Shown here: in pieces, positions 27,628-37,026 of the stretch
Position numbering within the stretch: position 1 is the stretch's first letter
Layout: each line of letters opens with the position of its first letter
Origin: Nitrososphaeraceae archaeon
Lineage (GTDB): Archaea > Thermoproteota > Nitrososphaeria > Nitrososphaerales > Nitrososphaeraceae
Length of the DNA stretch: 64,000 nt
Assembly (NCBI GenBank): GCA_031316115.1
Contig: JALDRC010000012.1
Coordinates: 1-64,000, forward strand
Direction of reading: 5' to 3'
The notes under the pieces: generated by a model
Seen by the model: the letters and a program-made list of their open reading frames with translations, nothing else
Told to the model about the DNA's origin: nothing
Database searches by the model: none
Position numbers and translations under genes: made by a program

Positions 27628-28266
27628 ATGAAGGTAAAAAATAAGAGGGAAATTAAACATAGTAAAAAAATAAATCCAAATATCAAAAAGGTTGTCTCAA
27701 AAAGTGTTTCTGATAAAAAATTGAGAATCAAAGATAAAGGAAAGAAAACAATCAAACAGAAGAAGAAAAATGAACGAAATAATAATTTGGTAACTAACTA
27801 TATTTCCAGCAAAGCTAAGATTGGAAATAATGTGAAAATCTGGCACTTCACCTATGTAGGAGACAATTCAATTATTGGTGATAATGTCATGATTGGATCT
27901 CTTGTACATATCGATTACAATGTGAAAATAGGAGAAAATACTAGGATAGAGGGATCTGTATATATTCCACCGTTGACTACGATAGGAAAGAATGTATTCA
28001 TAGGACCTGGAGCCACATTTACAAATGATCCATATCCTATGAGTCCCAAAATGATTGGTACGATTGTACAAGATGGTGCAATAATTGCTGCACGTTCAGT
28101 AATAAAACCTGGAGTTACCATAGGAAAAAATGCTGTTGTAGGCATGGGATCAATTGTAACAAAAGATGTTCCGGAAGAAACAGTAGTAATTGGTCATCCG
28201 GCTAGAATAGCGTATTCAAAAAAAGAATACGATATGAAAAAATTAAAGTGGGAATCAGATAATTAA
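27628..28266 (+). CDS. Left-handed beta-helix acyltransferase
   Basis: A 212-residue protein. The first 55 residues are very Lys-rich ('KKTIKQKKKNERNN') and probably disordered; Met1 is the only obvious start. From residue 56 a hexapeptide-repeat beta helix begins ('YISSKAKIGNNVKIWHFTYV', 'GDNVMIGSLVHI', 'TIGKNVFIGPGATFTNDPYP') and ends 'IVTKDVPEETVVIGHPAR'. This layout is that of WlbB/WbpD-type N-acetyltransferases that acetylate amino-sugar nucleotides. The Gfo/Idh neighbour supports that role. Specificity is inferred only. Confidence 0.83.
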   Translation: MKVKNKREIKHSKKINPNIKKVVSKSVSDKKLRIKDKGKKTIKQKKKNERNNNLVTNYISSKAKIGNNVKIWHFTYVGDNSIIGDNVMIGSLVHIDYNVKIGENTRIEGSVYIPPLTTIGKNVFIGPGATFTNDPYPMSPKMIGTIVQDGAIIAARSVIKPGVTIGKNAVVGMGSIVTKDVPEETVVIGHPARIAYSKKEYDMKKLKWESDN

Positions 28267-28439
28267 TTTTAAAGAAAATTTAGAATTAAAAGGTCACAGG
28301 AAAGAAATAAGAAAGATCTCATTTTTATATTCTATTTAGATAGAATATAGCAGGTTAAAACTTTTATTTTGATATTTTTCAGTGTCATTATATATCTATA
28401 TTGATCAGCACAACTTTATGTCTGTATCTAGAATTAAGA

Positions 28440-29600
28440 TCATGCTATAACTTCACATACAGGGTTTGCCTTGACTATAATAGATTCAGTCAAATTATTT
28501 TTGGTTAAAAAATTATAGTCATTCTTTGAACAAGCAATAGAGATTGTGGTTTTATCACTTGGATAGTTATCCAGAGAGTTATTTCCTCCACGCTCCACTT
28601 CACCTATATAATCTCGCAATTTTGATTCTAGTAAAGAAAAGACTTCCATTTTATCCCCTCTCATTTCGTGTACATCTAATGTCCATGAAATAGATATTCG
28701 GGTTCTACTAGCTTTTAATTCCTTCTTCTTTAATAAAGAACGGATTTTATCAATTAAATTTTTCAGATAACTTTCAATGCTTTTTATGGTACCATTGACT
28801 AAGTATATCAAAGGATTATTTCCTTGCAGAGATTGTTGAATTATTCGCAGATCGTGTAACCCATTAGTTATATCATCCAAATACAAATCCTTATAAAAAT
28901 TATCAATTAAATGGTTATCTACTTCAAAACCACTTGCGTATTTACAGACTTCCAGGATGCTGGCAATACCAGAATAATGTCTTAGTATTCTAGCAACATA
29001 AGTTAGCTCAACGGAGGAGATATTTGCAAAATTAATTTGATGGTTGTAGATATCATAAAGTAGTTTTTCTAGGAATAAATCTTTTTTTGGAGTAATGCTT
29101 CCAAGAATTGTATTAGAAGACAAAATGGGTCCAGAGTTAACAGGCATATAATAGTATGTAAGTAAATCTCCTATCATCATTCCTGTGGTATGTTCTATAA
29201 TATCGATATTTTCATTATTACCCCCTATCCCAGTTGGTAATGTATAGATAATTGATGTATCTTTATTGATAGATTTGATGGCATCAATAAACTTTGAAGA
29301 TATATCTACTTTTACATCTTGACCTATTTTTCTTATTTTTGGTGAAAAAAATAGATATGAAGCATTGTTAATAACCTCTTCCAATGGTTGAGCCTCAAGT
29401 AAAGACTCATCTTCCATAAGGTCACTAGCCCGTGGATAGGTCCTTGTTATGTCATTATTTAACTGAATACCAAGCTTGGTTGACTCGTCAACTATCGATA
29501 CTTTATACCCAGTATTAGTTAGTGACGATGCAAAGTTATATCCTTCCGTGCTTAATCCGAATATAACTAGCTTTGGAGGCGAGTGCAAATTAGATATCAA
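28440..29600 (-). CDS. Divergent UDP-sugar dehydrogenase-like protein
   Basis: A 386-residue protein. The N-terminal Rossmann region 'KLVIFGLSTEGYNFASSL' and the central 'SIIYTLPTGIGGNNENIDIIEHTTG' resemble nucleotide-sugar dehydrogenases (UDP-glucose or UDP-ManNAc dehydrogenase fold), as does the helical dimer region around 'RILRHYSGIASILEVCKYA'. I do not find the catalytic Cys motif (GxCxPKD-like) of active enzymes, so it may have lost dehydrogenase chemistry. It lies on the strand opposite to its sugar-related neighbours and ends about 170 bases from the acyltransferase gene (convergent). Family placement is moderately sure; activity is not. Confidence 0.6.
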   Translation of the reverse strand: MISNLHSPPKLVIFGLSTEGYNFASSLTNTGYKVSIVDESTKLGIQLNNDITRTYPRASDLMEDESLLEAQPLEEVINNASYLFFSPKIRKIGQDVKVDISSKFIDAIKSINKDTSIIYTLPTGIGGNNENIDIIEHTTGMMIGDLLTYYYMPVNSGPILSSNTILGSITPKKDLFLEKLLYDIYNHQINFANISSVELTYVARILRHYSGIASILEVCKYASGFEVDNHLIDNFYKDLYLDDITNGLHDLRIIQQSLQGNNPLIYLVNGTIKSIESYLKNLIDKIRSLLKKKELKASRTRISISWTLDVHEMRGDKMEVFSLLESKLRDYIGEVERGGNNSLDNYPSDKTTISIACSKNDYNFLTKNNLTESIIVKANPVCEVIA

Positions 29601-29749
29601 AATACAAATTTCTCCTTAGTAAATTTATTGATTTCTTTTACCTAATTCTTTTATGGTAGATGATACATGTATTATATACAACCAAATATTTTTTTATTTT
29701 AAACAAAGAAAAGTATTCATTTCTTTAAAATTTTAAATATTATATCAAT

Positions 29750-30922
29750 TTGAGGATTTGGTTTGATATTCTTACACCCAAACAAATTATGTTTTTCAAG
29801 TATTTTGTTCAAGATCTCCACGAAGATGGGCATGAAATATTATGTACGGGAAGAAAGTATAGAGAATTAACGGAATTAGCCAAAATTCAAGATATAAATA
29901 TAAAGATAGTCGGGAGGCATGGTGGGAATGATAGGTATGAAAAACTAATAGCTAGTATAGAAAGGACTAGAAAACTTTCAGACATTATTAAATCCTTTGA
30001 ACCTAACCTGACAGTTTCTTTCTCTTCCCCAGAAGCTTGTCGTGTATCATTTGGGTTAAATGTGGACCACTTCATCTTTAACGATTCTCCTCATGCCGAA
30101 GCTGTGGGAAGACTTTGTATTCCTCTTTCTACCAGACTATTTTGTCCTTGGGTAATACCTTACAAGGCATGGAAAAATTTTGGCATAAATAAATCAAGGA
30201 TTGTAAGATACAAGGCATTAGATCCTGTCGTTTGGATCAGGAAACAACTAGAATACAGCGAAAAAATTCAATATTATCATTATGACAACTCACAACGTGA
30301 GAAGAAAAGAGTTAATACAATTTTAGTTAGACCTGAAGAAGTTAAAGCATCGTACATAGCAGACAGAACTAATATACAAAATTCGGTAACTTTAATCGAT
30401 AGTATCATAGAAAAATTTTCTCTTTCTTGTAATATACTGATTCTGGCACGATATCAAGATCAAGTGGATTTCTTCAAGAATAGATATCAACATAAAGCAT
30501 GCGTGTTGGAAAATGTTGTTGATGGTATTTCGCTGTTAAAGGATATCGATATTTTTGTAGGGGCAGGAGGTACAATGAGTGCAGAGGCAGTATTACTTGG
30601 GAAGCCTGTTATTTCAATTTCTCCTATCGATTTTTACGTAGAAAACTTTCTGATAAATTCAGGGTTTATCAAAAAAATCAGAAATCAGAATGAATTATGT
30701 AAATATATATCGTATATTATTTCCCATTTAAGAATTAAAGATGTTATTAAAAAGAAAAAACCGAAAATAAAGATCATAGAAACAGGAAATACAAATATCG
30801 AATCGATTGCCGATCAACAATCGTCAGCATTTAAAAGAAAATTATTTGAAAAGTCTGCAAATCTAATTAATAGTATGGACGATCCTATAAAGATATTTAA
30901 AAAATTTATTAAAAATCCATAA
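29750..30922 (+). CDS. DUF354 protein, GT-B-fold epimerase-like
   Basis: A 390-residue protein with TTG start ('MRIWFDILTPKQIMFFKYF'), the typical DUF354 opening. 'VSFSSPEACRVSFGL', 'FNDSPHAEAVGRLCIPLS' and 'FVGAGGTMSAEAVLLGKPVI' (about residues 272-290) are family blocks. The fold is GT-B, as in UDP-GlcNAc 2-epimerase and MurG. No proven reaction; a nucleotide-sugar substrate is likely. It starts divergently from the dehydrogenase-like gene, 150 bases away. The last 50 residues are Lys-rich. Confidence 0.82.
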   Translation: MRIWFDILTPKQIMFFKYFVQDLHEDGHEILCTGRKYRELTELAKIQDINIKIVGRHGGNDRYEKLIASIERTRKLSDIIKSFEPNLTVSFSSPEACRVSFGLNVDHFIFNDSPHAEAVGRLCIPLSTRLFCPWVIPYKAWKNFGINKSRIVRYKALDPVVWIRKQLEYSEKIQYYHYDNSQREKKRVNTILVRPEEVKASYIADRTNIQNSVTLIDSIIEKFSLSCNILILARYQDQVDFFKNRYQHKACVLENVVDGISLLKDIDIFVGAGGTMSAEAVLLGKPVISISPIDFYVENFLINSGFIKKIRNQNELCKYISYIISHLRIKDVIKKKKPKIKIIETGNTNIESIADQQSSAFKRKLFEKSANLINSMDDPIKIFKKFIKNP

Positions 30923-30961
30923 CATTATAATCCAAGTAATTAATACGGAGTACTGCCCGGA

Positions 30962-31057
30962 AGCCCGGTGGAGGGAAAATAGCAACCCGCCGAATGTAGT
31001 GGCCAAGCATAAAGGCCTTTGGAGCCTTTGACCCCAGTTCGAATCTGGGCCGGGCTA
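30962..31057 (+). tRNA. tRNA-Gln (TTG) with a 23-nt intron in the D-arm
   Basis: Acceptor stem AGCCCGG (30962-30968) pairs perfectly with CCGGGCT (31050-31056), and A31057 is the discriminator base. T-arm CCCAG-TTCGAAT-CTGGG and anticodon arm AAGGC-CTTTGGA-GCCTT are canonical and give anticodon TTG (Gln). Between acceptor stem and D-arm there is an extra 23-nt insert (see intron). The spliced product would be 73 nt with D-arm TGGTGTAGTGGCC, as in normal tRNA-Gln. No encoded CCA. Confidence 0.92.
30972..30994 (+). other. Non-canonical tRNA intron
   Basis: The insert AGGGAAAATAGCAACCCGCC plus GAA separates G10 from T11 of tRNA-Gln. It can form a small hairpin (GGG/CCC plus flanking TGG/CCG), as required for a bulge-helix-bulge splice site cut by the tRNA endonuclease. 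The exact junction could shift by a base or two. Multiple intron positions are known in tRNAs of this archaeal group. Confidence 0.7.
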
Positions 31058-31179
31058 TTATATGATAATTCTATTATGATGTACTTAAATTAGAAACAAA
31101 TAATTTATGCTTTAAAACTCAGTTAAAAATATATATTTTTCAAAAAGTAAGATATGGTACTTTCATCATAATTCACATA

Positions 31180-32697
31180 TTATTTTTCAGATTCTTTACA
31201 ATTATGGATAATAAGCTCTTCAAGATCTTTGAATGTTCGATCTAATTTACTCTTTCTTTGTGATAGAATCTTGTTCATTTCCTCTATAGTGTTTTCTAGA
31301 AAGACTACCATTTTTTTTTGTTCTTCTGGATTTGGAGAACCTTCCGATCTTCTAAGGTATACAGACTTTTCGAGATTAGAATTCTTAATAATCTCTACTA
31401 AATCTGCAGGATTTGATACTAAATCTAGGGAGTTAATAACTTTATAAATTTCCTCTTTTGGTAATTTATTTAATGGCAAATTTTTATGATGTTTTATTGC
31501 GTATTCTACCAAATTCCCTATCAATTGATGAGTTTTGCGAAATGGAATTTTATATTTTATGACCATCTCCTCTGCGATATCTAATGCATTTCCATATCCA
31601 AGATTTACTTGATTTCGAGCTATATCTTCATTTACTTTAAATGTGTCTATAATTCCGGTGATAATAACCAAGGAATTTTTTACAATTTCAGTTGATTTCC
31701 ATATCAGAGATTTCAGATCTTGCAAGTCTCTGCTATAACCGCTAGGAAGATTTTTTACTATATTCATAGCAGTAAAAAGATTTCCAATCACTAAGGAAGA
31801 ATGGGAACGAAGAATTTCTAGAGGATCAGGATTTTTCTTTTGGGGCATCACACTTGAAGTAGAACTGTACTTATCATCTAGTTCTATATAATTAAACTCA
31901 GATGTAGACCATAAAATAAAATCTTCCGAAATACGATTTAGAGAAGTCATAAGAAGTGCCAGTATGGATAGAAATTCTATTATTACATCTCGGCAGGTTG
32001 TAGCATCTATGGAGTTTACAATAAGTCCTTCAAATCCCAACAGAGAAGCTGTAAACTCTCTATCTATTGGTATACCCGTACCTCCAATAGCACAAGCCCC
32101 AAGAGGGGATTTATTTATCCTATTAAATACTGAATTGATTCTTTCATTATCACGTAAAAGATTGTATGAATAAGATAATAGATAGTGAGAGAATGTTCCA
32201 ATTTGTGCCTGTTGTAAATGTGTATATAAAGCAACTATAGTTGTTTGGAATTCTTTAGATCTTTTAATTAAAGAAATAATCAAGTCGATGATGTCTTCTG
32301 ATATTATAAGTATATCGTCCCTAACTCTCAGTAGAATATCTAATACCACTTGATCATTTCTAGAACGTCCAGTGTGAATCTTTCCCCCTATTTCTATTCC
32401 TAAATCCTGTATAACCAAAGATTCAACCTGTTCATGTATATCTTCAGCACTGGAGTTAAAGTTTGATAAAAACTCTAAAGCTTTATTCCTGTCATTAAAG
32501 CCACGCTTTAATTTGTTCAGCGATGCTAGTATTTTTGAAAGATCTTCTTGATTTAAAATTCCTATTTTTCTTAACATTAAACAATGAGCTTGAGTTCCAA
32601 TAATATCATAATAAAATAAGTTAAGGTCATCTTCTAATGAAGAAAGAAAATCAAGTACTTTTTTATCTAGATTTTCTTTCTGTCTAGATCTGTACAA
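31180..32697 (-). CDS. argH: Argininosuccinate lyase
   Basis: A 505-residue member of the fumarase/aspartase superfamily, of usual length. It shows 'GGKIHTGRSRNDQVVLD' near 112-128 and the signature 'SSVMPQKKNPDPLEILR' near 282-298 with the catalytic Ser loop. It splits argininosuccinate to arginine and fumarate, the last step of arginine synthesis, as a tetramer in the cytoplasm. The gene is convergent with tRNA-Gln and divergent from the DUF59 gene. Confidence 0.95.
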   Translation of the reverse strand: MYRSRQKENLDKKVLDFLSSLEDDLNLFYYDIIGTQAHCLMLRKIGILNQEDLSKILASLNKLKRGFNDRNKALEFLSNFNSSAEDIHEQVESLVIQDLGIEIGGKIHTGRSRNDQVVLDILLRVRDDILIISEDIIDLIISLIKRSKEFQTTIVALYTHLQQAQIGTFSHYLLSYSYNLLRDNERINSVFNRINKSPLGACAIGGTGIPIDREFTASLLGFEGLIVNSIDATTCRDVIIEFLSILALLMTSLNRISEDFILWSTSEFNYIELDDKYSSTSSVMPQKKNPDPLEILRSHSSLVIGNLFTAMNIVKNLPSGYSRDLQDLKSLIWKSTEIVKNSLVIITGIIDTFKVNEDIARNQVNLGYGNALDIAEEMVIKYKIPFRKTHQLIGNLVEYAIKHHKNLPLNKLPKEEIYKVINSLDLVSNPADLVEIIKNSNLEKSVYLRRSEGSPNPEEQKKMVVFLENTIEEMNKILSQRKSKLDRTFKDLEELIIHNCKESEK

Positions 32698-32862
32698 ATA
32701 TATTTATCAGTATTAAACAGAAAAAGGATATAATATATTTATCGCTAAATAACGTAACCATTGAAATATCGCAATGAACATAACCAAACGACACATGTAT
32801 TTTTAATAATTTAAGATTATGACTACCAATAATTAAATATGGATTAGGATAAAAATTAAAGG

Positions 32863-33183
32863 ATGTCTGAGGACTTACAGAATACTAGAAGATTAATTTT
32901 TGATGAATTATCTAAAATAGTTGATCCTGAAATAGGGGTTTCTATTATGGAATTAGAATTGATTGACAAGGTAGATATAAACAAAAATAAAGTAGATGTC
33001 GATTTGCATTTAACAAGTCCTTTTTGTCCTGCAGTATTTGGGTTCAAAATAGCACAAGACGTAAGAGATAATATTTATAAGATAGGAAATATTCAAGAGG
33101 TGAAAATTAACGTCAGCAATCATTTTATGGCAGAGGCAATTAATAAACAAGTTAACGAAAGCAAATATCCTGATAAAACCTAA
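32863..33183 (+). CDS. DUF59 / SufT-like Fe-S assembly protein
   Basis: A 106-residue MIP18-family (DUF59) protein. 'LSKIVDPEIGVSIMELELID' at about 15-34 and 'LHLTSPFCPAVFGF' (Cys near 58) are family hallmarks; the Cys is the one thought to matter in iron-sulfur transfer. In other organisms these proteins help mature Fe-S proteins. Single-domain and of normal length. Divergent from argH with about 165 bases between starts. Confidence 0.9.
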   Translation: MSEDLQNTRRLIFDELSKIVDPEIGVSIMELELIDKVDINKNKVDVDLHLTSPFCPAVFGFKIAQDVRDNIYKIGNIQEVKINVSNHFMAEAINKQVNESKYPDKT

Positions 33184-33752
33184 ATGAAAAATCCGGATTG
33201 AATATTTATACAAAAGATAATTCAAGTAGTATAAACAAAAGGTCTATTATAGTATAAATAATATGTTCTATTTCCGAAACTTGTTTGTTCTACGGATTTG
33301 AATAAATCCAGAAAAATATTATCCAAAAATGATATTAAATGCTTTGTTCATTCAAAATGGTAGTTAGACTCGTTCACCAAACAAATTCATTAGACAAATA
33401 TAATCGATTCAGATAGGGTACATAAATCATTTAACAAATGTTAATGATCTTATCTTATCTATAGATTTGATGAATTGGCTAAGTTATTGGTAATTATATG
33501 AATGAAATTAGCTGTAGAAAACTACTGACCCGTCTGGCTGGGATGTATTTTTCCCTGTATTTTAGGATTAGTAAAATTTTGATTAGAATTAAGTATCTTT
33601 TTACATTTTTTAATTATTTTACAATAAAATAGGTTTTCAACTACTAGTTTTTGTTAGTAAATTTAATATTTTTATTTAATTCCATCGCCACATTAAAAAA
33701 AGACCTGTTCCGTCTTTTTTTACAACATCTTTGAATAACCAAATCATATTTT
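33184..33752. other. Intergenic, no gene seen
   Basis: About 570 bases. One slightly GC-richer patch (33526-33556, ACTGACCCGTCTGGCTGG core) might be transcribed, but nothing supports a gene. The rest is AT-rich spacer. Confidence 0.45.
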
Positions 33753-34234
33753 TCAGAAAGGATAATTCACCTGTCGTAGTAGAATTAAAAACACAGAACC
33801 AGCACTGTTAAACAACCAGTCTTTTTTATAATCACCTATTGCTTGAAAGGTAGAAGTCGCAATATCCCCATTAGTTGAAATGAATTCTGGCCTACCAGAA
33901 ATATAGACGGACAAATTTTCGATAGGTACCACTTTGACTGTTCCGTTAACATTGACGTCAATATTACCTCCAAGTATACCTATTCCAGAAAAAGATCCGG
34001 TAGTTGTATTTTGATTACATTCCACATTAGATTTGTTATCAATTTCCTGAGTAAATGTTCGACATAAAGTGGATTTATTATAGTGAGATTAGCAAAATGA
34101 TTAGTTGTAGAAGGTGACCATTCAAATTCAATTGCAGTATTGTCGGACATGGCATAGACTTTCCCGTGTGATTTGGTATATGTATCCAAGTTAAGAGAAA
34201 TGAAAATAGTAAAAACTACAACGATTCTAATCAA
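33753..34234 (-). pseudogene. Exported hypothetical protein gene, frameshifted
   Basis: Two overlapping minus-strand frames complement each other. The upstream one (34234-33980, TTG start) has a signal peptide and 'IEFEWSPSTTNHFANLTI'. The downstream frame continues 'NKSTLCRTFTQEIDNKSNVE' and 'TTTGSFSGIGILGGNIDVNV' to a stop at 33753. A single frame change near 34065-34080 joins them into a protein of about 150-160 residues with two Cys. The family is unknown. It is either a decayed gene or a sequencing indel. Confidence 0.55.
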
Positions 34235-34509
34235 TGAGTATTCTATTTTCTAAGATTTTATTTTCATAGGGATTATGACCTATGTTATATTTAAAGTGAT
34301 AAATATTCTTTTTTCTGTATTTACTAGACTATCCACTCTACTTTTTTAGAAATTTTAATTTTGATTTAATATCACATTGCTTCATGGTCTGGAATTCCTG
34401 CCTTTTCGAAGTGTGGATAAATTTATCGATATGTATGCTACTTTTGATTTTTGACTGTTATTAATAATATAAACAGATTGAAAAGTTGCTAACTTTTTTA
34501 TATCTGCTA

Positions 34510-36912
34510 TTATTTATTGTCTGCTTCTTTAGATATTATATCTTTCATTTCTATTGGCGATTTTAATCTAGTTATATTCTTTCCAAATATCATATCTACT
34601 CCCCAATCAATAAGAACTCGTAACTTGTTTTCTAAGCTTGGTAGATTAGACAAATAGAAAAATCTCCAAATTCCCCATGCAAAAACTCCTTTTATAGAAT
34701 GACCAAATATCATTGCTACTCCATTTCTTTTTCCTATTGTTGCCATTATGCCTCTAGTCTGATATGAATATTCTATTTTCTTTTTTTGTTTATCATTAAC
34801 TTGATTGTCTTCTTTTTCTTCTTTTTCTTCTTTTTGCTTTTTGGAATTTTTTCTAGATTCAAAATCATTTTTTATACCTAAAATGATATTTTCTGCTGCA
34901 ACTTTTCCTTGTCGTATTGCGTGTTGTGCAGTTGGAGGATAGGGATTGCCGGTTTGTGGATCTGTTATCAATGCACAGTCTCCAATAGCATAAACATCTG
35001 TAAATCCTTTTATCTGCAAATATTTGTCTGTAATTACTTTACCAGTTCTTTGATCATGTTCACAAGGAATGGTGACAACAGATCTTTCTGGTACTACTCC
35101 TGCAGTCCAAACAATAGTATTAGCTATTATCTCTTTTCCGTCTTTTAACAAAATTCTTTTAGGACCATTTATTGTTAACATATCTTTTTTACTAATGTTA
35201 TTCAGTCCTATTGGTTGTACGTCTAGCACTCTGTTATTTAAAAGAACCTCAACATCTTTCTTTTTTAGCTCCTCTAAAGCGAAATCAGCAAGTTGTTCAG
35301 GCAGTTCTGGTAAAATTCTTGATCCAGAGTTTACAAGAATGACTTTAACATCAGTTAAATCGATGTTTTGATAATAATCCAGTATAGATTCTTTTATAAA
35401 GTCATTTAATTCCCCAACTGTTTCTACACCTGCAAATCCACCACCTACTACTACATATGTTGTAAGACTTTTTTTCAAATGTCTTAGGTGGATTGGATCA
35501 GGATAATGATCATCCGTCAAACTAAAAATTGCGTTATCCTTTTCTCCTTGTTCTTCATCTCTTGCTGTTGTTGTAATTGATACTTGTTTTTCTTCAATGA
35601 GGAGGATATCAGATTGTTCCAAAGTACTGATGATATGACTTCTGATGGAAAATGCATCATAAAGGGTTTTCATTGTAAAAGATGCCTTTTCGATATTTTT
35701 GTTTCCATAGAAATTTGTATTACTTCCTAAAGCTAAAACAAGGTAATCATATTTTAAAGATTGTGAAAAATAATTTTCATCGATTCTTGAAGTATCAAAA
35801 GACGGTTTTATTGAATCTGAATATTGATGGATTTCAGATGATGGTGGAGAAGAGGAAGAGTACTTTTGTGATAAATTCAAGTTTGATTCAATGCCAAGTA
35901 ATCCAGAATCTAAAAGGGAATTTGTAAATTCAATTCTTTTATTGTCTAGATCTATTGATTCAATGCGTGATTCTATAAATCTGGCTCTTTTACAGAATGC
36001 TCTTAATGGTGCAGCAACATGTCTTGTCTCTATCATTCCAGATGATACTTCATGCAACATAGGTGTGAAAAGAAAGAAATTGTCTTGACTCAGTAGAGTA
36101 ATATCTACTCTGATATCATTTTGAAAAGCTTTTTGAAGTTGTTTGAGAACTTGTATTCCTCCAAAACCTCCTCCCAAAATAATTATTTTTCTCTGTTCTA
36201 TAGGCTCCCTACCATGGACTAATTTCAAATGTTTTTTTATAATATCTATTCTTGAAAATGATACATTACATATAGTGCATTTGTATCTAGAACCAAATTT
36301 AATAGATAAAAAGGAGGAAACAATACCGACTGTAATCCCAAATATTAGATTAATTATCAAGGAATTTATCAAAATATCTGGTTTATTGTATTCCATCTCT
36401 TCAAGTATTTCATTTTCAGATAATGTCGGATATAGTTCAGCAGTAGTACGTGCACTTTCGGGCATTAGAACAAATTGATTGATAGGAATAGCCCACACAA
36501 TAAAAATAATACTACCAGCAAAAATTCCATATAAAAGTCCATTAACTGGTTTACTAATGTTTAAAATATTGGTTCTATACAAAAAAATACCCGTTATAAT
36601 ACCTATAGAGATAGCTGTAATTATATGAATAACAAAGCCTGCTAAAGCTGCATGTGAAGAATATACACCAATGACATGCCCGTATATTATCCAGGACATA
36701 TAGTATGGTTCTCCACTAAATAATTCCAAAATTGTTCTAGGTAAAACCATTGTTAATCCACCAATTATAGCAGATATAACAACGAAAAATACTTCACGTT
36801 TTAAAGAAAAATCGATTTTAATTAAATTGTTATCATTAGAAAGTTGACGATCTTTTTTAATTTTTAACTTCATAAATTTTAGATCCATCAATTTTTTTAT
36901 ATCTATTTCCAT
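34510..36912 (-). CDS. Membrane domain-C2H2 zinc finger-type II NADH dehydrogenase fusion
   Basis: An 800-residue fusion. Residues about 40-205 hold about five hydrophobic segments. Residues 212-233 are an exact C2H2 finger (C212, C215, H228, H233; spacing C-x2-C-x12-H-x4-H). From residue 242 an NDH-2-like flavoprotein follows, with the FAD motif 'ILGGGFGG' at 245-252, the NAD(P) motif 'VVGGGFAG' at about 488-495 and 'AIGDCALI' near 650. Polar inserts lie at about 330-385 and 440-475, and another Lys/Glu-rich insert near 695-720. NDH-2 enzymes pass electrons from NADH to quinone without pumping protons. Divergent from a DoxX gene with 114 bases between. Confidence 0.88.
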   Translation of the reverse strand: MEIDIKKLMDLKFMKLKIKKDRQLSNDNNLIKIDFSLKREVFFVVISAIIGGLTMVLPRTILELFSGEPYYMSWIIYGHVIGVYSSHAALAGFVIHIITAISIGIITGIFLYRTNILNISKPVNGLLYGIFAGSIIFIVWAIPINQFVLMPESARTTAELYPTLSENEILEEMEYNKPDILINSLIINLIFGITVGIVSSFLSIKFGSRYKCTICNVSFSRIDIIKKHLKLVHGREPIEQRKIIILGGGFGGIQVLKQLQKAFQNDIRVDITLLSQDNFFLFTPMLHEVSSGMIETRHVAAPLRAFCKRARFIESRIESIDLDNKRIEFTNSLLDSGLLGIESNLNLSQKYSSSSPPSSEIHQYSDSIKPSFDTSRIDENYFSQSLKYDYLVLALGSNTNFYGNKNIEKASFTMKTLYDAFSIRSHIISTLEQSDILLIEEKQVSITTTARDEEQGEKDNAIFSLTDDHYPDPIHLRHLKKSLTTYVVVGGGFAGVETVGELNDFIKESILDYYQNIDLTDVKVILVNSGSRILPELPEQLADFALEELKKKDVEVLLNNRVLDVQPIGLNNISKKDMLTINGPKRILLKDGKEIIANTIVWTAGVVPERSVVTIPCEHDQRTGKVITDKYLQIKGFTDVYAIGDCALITDPQTGNPYPPTAQHAIRQGKVAAENIILGIKNDFESRKNSKKQKEEKEEKEDNQVNDKQKKKIEYSYQTRGIMATIGKRNGVAMIFGHSIKGVFAWGIWRFFYLSNLPSLENKLRVLIDWGVDMIFGKNITRLKSPIEMKDIISKEADNK

Positions 36913-37026
36913 TTTTCATTTTAATCAGAATTCTCGGTACCTTACCTTTTTTAGAATTTATTGAAATATTTTGTTTGAATAAAAAATATTACTGTAGATA
37001 TTTCCAAATTACTGAAGAAGGAAACA

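Noticed and set aside
36143-36478. 111-codon plus-strand frame inside the NDH-2 fusion gene
   Set aside because: It is antisense to the membrane and zinc-finger part of a strongly supported gene, with no own motif.
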